In this document: positions 44,066-44,657 of the stretch, one piece after another | Numbering within the stretch: the first letter of the stretch is position 1 | How the letters are laid out: each line of letters opens with the position of its first letter | Origin: Bacteroidaceae bacterium | GTDB taxonomy: Bacteria > Bacteroidota > Bacteroidia > Bacteroidales > Bacteroidaceae | Length of the DNA stretch: 44,657 nucleotides | Assembly: GCA_017517925.1 (NCBI GenBank) | Contig: JAFWXS010000084.1 | Span: forward strand, 1 to 44,657 | Reading direction: 5' to 3' | Position numbers and translations under genes: made by a program | Notes under the pieces: model-generated | The model's database searches: none | What the model saw: only the letters and a program-made list of their open reading frames with translations | Told to the model about the DNA's origin: nothing

Positions 44066-44406
44066 TCGCGCTGAATCCCTACCATTGTTGAGGAGGAAGC
44101 ATGGACAAGACATATTGAAAGGCGTTTACTACGCTTTGGTTTTGACGTTCTGAAATCCTGGAAAAATTTCGAAACGCAAGTCAAAAACAAAGCAACGGTG
44201 AATGCCCCTTGGTTGTGATATACACAGCCCTCATTGTGTCAAGGCCATTGGTGTACCCGTACACCAATGGCAACTTTGGGCACAGCAGGGTTGTTGATAT
44301 ACTTACAGCGTGGGGCTTTGACGTTGCTCGTTCCGACTTGCAGGGCAATTCCAGGAGCCTCAGAACGTGGAGCGAGCGACAGTGAAGGGCTTCACGTCTT
44401 TTTTTT
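44066..44406 (+). ncRNA. Unidentified structured RNA of about 340 nt
   Basis: The stretch has its own promoter and terminator and no credible reading frame. Long pairings seen by eye: GCTTTGGTTTTGAC (44133-44146) with GTCAAAAACAAAGC (44180-44193), one mismatch, enclosing TGAAAT/ATTTCG. CCTTG (44207-44211) with CAAGG (44240-44244). A perfect 12-bp hairpin GCCATTGGTGTA-CCCG-TACACCAATGGC (44244-44271). GTTGCTCGTTCC (44323-44334) with GGAGCGAGCGAC (44369-44380), twelve pairs with two G-U wobbles. It lacks the diagnostic motifs of tmRNA, RNase P RNA, SRP RNA and tRNA that I looked for, and it is longer than 6S RNA. I cannot name it. It may be a stand-alone RNA or a long attenuated leader of the next gene. 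Confidence 0.65.
44378..44406 (+). terminator. Terminator of the right-end RNA
   Basis: Stem GTGAA/TTCAC with flanking GAC/GTC (one bulged A) and loop GGGC, followed by CTTTTTTTT. The GAC arm is shared with the 12-bp stem ending at 44380, so the two foldings could compete. Confidence 0.8.
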
Positions 44407-44473
44407 GTGTCTTCATATTACCTTGTTTGATAATATTCGGTTGCTGTAGTCCTCGGCCGTAAACAGATAGCCT

Positions 44474-44657
44474 ATGGCCATCGAAGTAGACATACTGGAG
44501 GACTATATCTACAACATATCCCCCGAGCTGCTCACCACCCTGCTCAAGGACCACACCACGAGCCGAGAGGGAGAACCGCAGCGCAACATCTTTTGGGCCA
44601 CCTCGGACTACGAACATCTGGGCGAGGACTACGGCTACCATTCCCCCATACTTCCCC
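44474..44657 (+). CDS. Start of a probable restriction-modification DNA methyltransferase, cut by window end
   Basis: 61 codons from the ATG at 44474 (MAIEVDILEDYIYNISPELL) to the window edge with no stop. The segment LLKDHTTSREG..RNIFWATSDYEHLGEDYGYHSPI resembles the N-terminus of Bacteroidales proteins annotated as restriction endonuclease subunit M. In those, a K-N-I-x-W-A-T-x-x-Y-x-x-L-G segment precedes an ERTRxxAEVFTPxW motif. The decisive methylase motifs would lie beyond the window, so this is a recognition by resemblance only. It starts 67 bp after the terminator of the structured RNA. I see no convincing promoter of its own between them, so readthrough from the RNA promoter may express it. 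Confidence 0.5.
   Translation, partial: MAIEVDILEDYIYNISPELLTTLLKDHTTSREGEPQRNIFWATSDYEHLGEDYGYHSPILP

Noticed and set aside
44066..44406. Retron msr-msd or tmRNA
   Set aside because: The visible downstream reading frame does not begin like a reverse transcriptase, and no tRNA-like ends or tag frame are seen. Still worth excluding by Rfam search.
44234..44449. 71-codon frame (plus strand) through the end of the RNA
   Set aside because: It crosses the 12-bp hairpin, the 12-pair helix and the terminator, and has no family resemblance.

Overview
The window looks like a chromosomal segment from a gut or oral member of the Bacteroidales, most like Prevotellaceae. This rests on phylum-type promoters (TTTG, then about 19-20 bp, then TAnnTTTG) before many genes, two BspA-like leucine-rich repeat surface proteins, a DUF5723 barrel protein, and exported GH92, GH29 and GH5 enzymes plus a GH109-family enzyme. 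I could not run searches, so the genus is inferred. Coding regions are often near 50% GC. The BspA genes, the large lipoprotein gene and the intergenic regions are more AT-rich.

Layout. 1-1105: the end of an IS30-type element fused to a beheaded acyltransferase gene. 1509-5197 (minus): proC-proB-proA plus a SIMPL-domain gene, a proline biosynthesis operon. 5453-9945 (plus): a promoter, a cobalamin riboswitch and a TonB receptor-BtuF-BtuC corrinoid uptake operon with no adjacent ATPase gene. It converges on a MalY/PatB-type aminotransferase gene. 11427-18269 (minus): two paralogous BspA-like genes, each preceded by a nearly identical leader of about 285 nt. They are embedded in repeat-rich noncoding DNA that includes three arrays with a 22-bp period. 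19632-21931: a phosphohexomutase and a DUF308 membrane protein. 22065-26475: a 1006-residue lipoprotein paired with a DUF5723 outer-membrane protein. 26497-33125: GH109-type enzyme, tRNA-Ser(CGA), omega-amidase-like nitrilase, AMP-binding ligase, CaCA exchanger, tRNA-Cys(GCA) and a MORN-repeat protein. 33436-40486: a REC/ATP-grasp protein followed closely by GH5 mannanase, GH92 mannosidase and YjbQ. 40487-43789: GH29 fucosidase (minus), then a TRIC-type membrane protein and HemW (plus). 44029-44406: a promoter, a strongly folded RNA of about 340 nt and a terminator, with no protein that I recognise. It lies just before the first 61 codons of what looks like a restriction-type DNA methyltransferase cut by the window end.

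Most genes are ordinary for this group. The points that most deserve a second look are the unidentified structured RNA at the right end, the shared leader of the BspA paralogs, the 22-bp arrays around them, and the in-frame intrusion of genomic repeat cassettes into four conserved genes (btuF, btuC, the REC/ATP-grasp gene and hemW).
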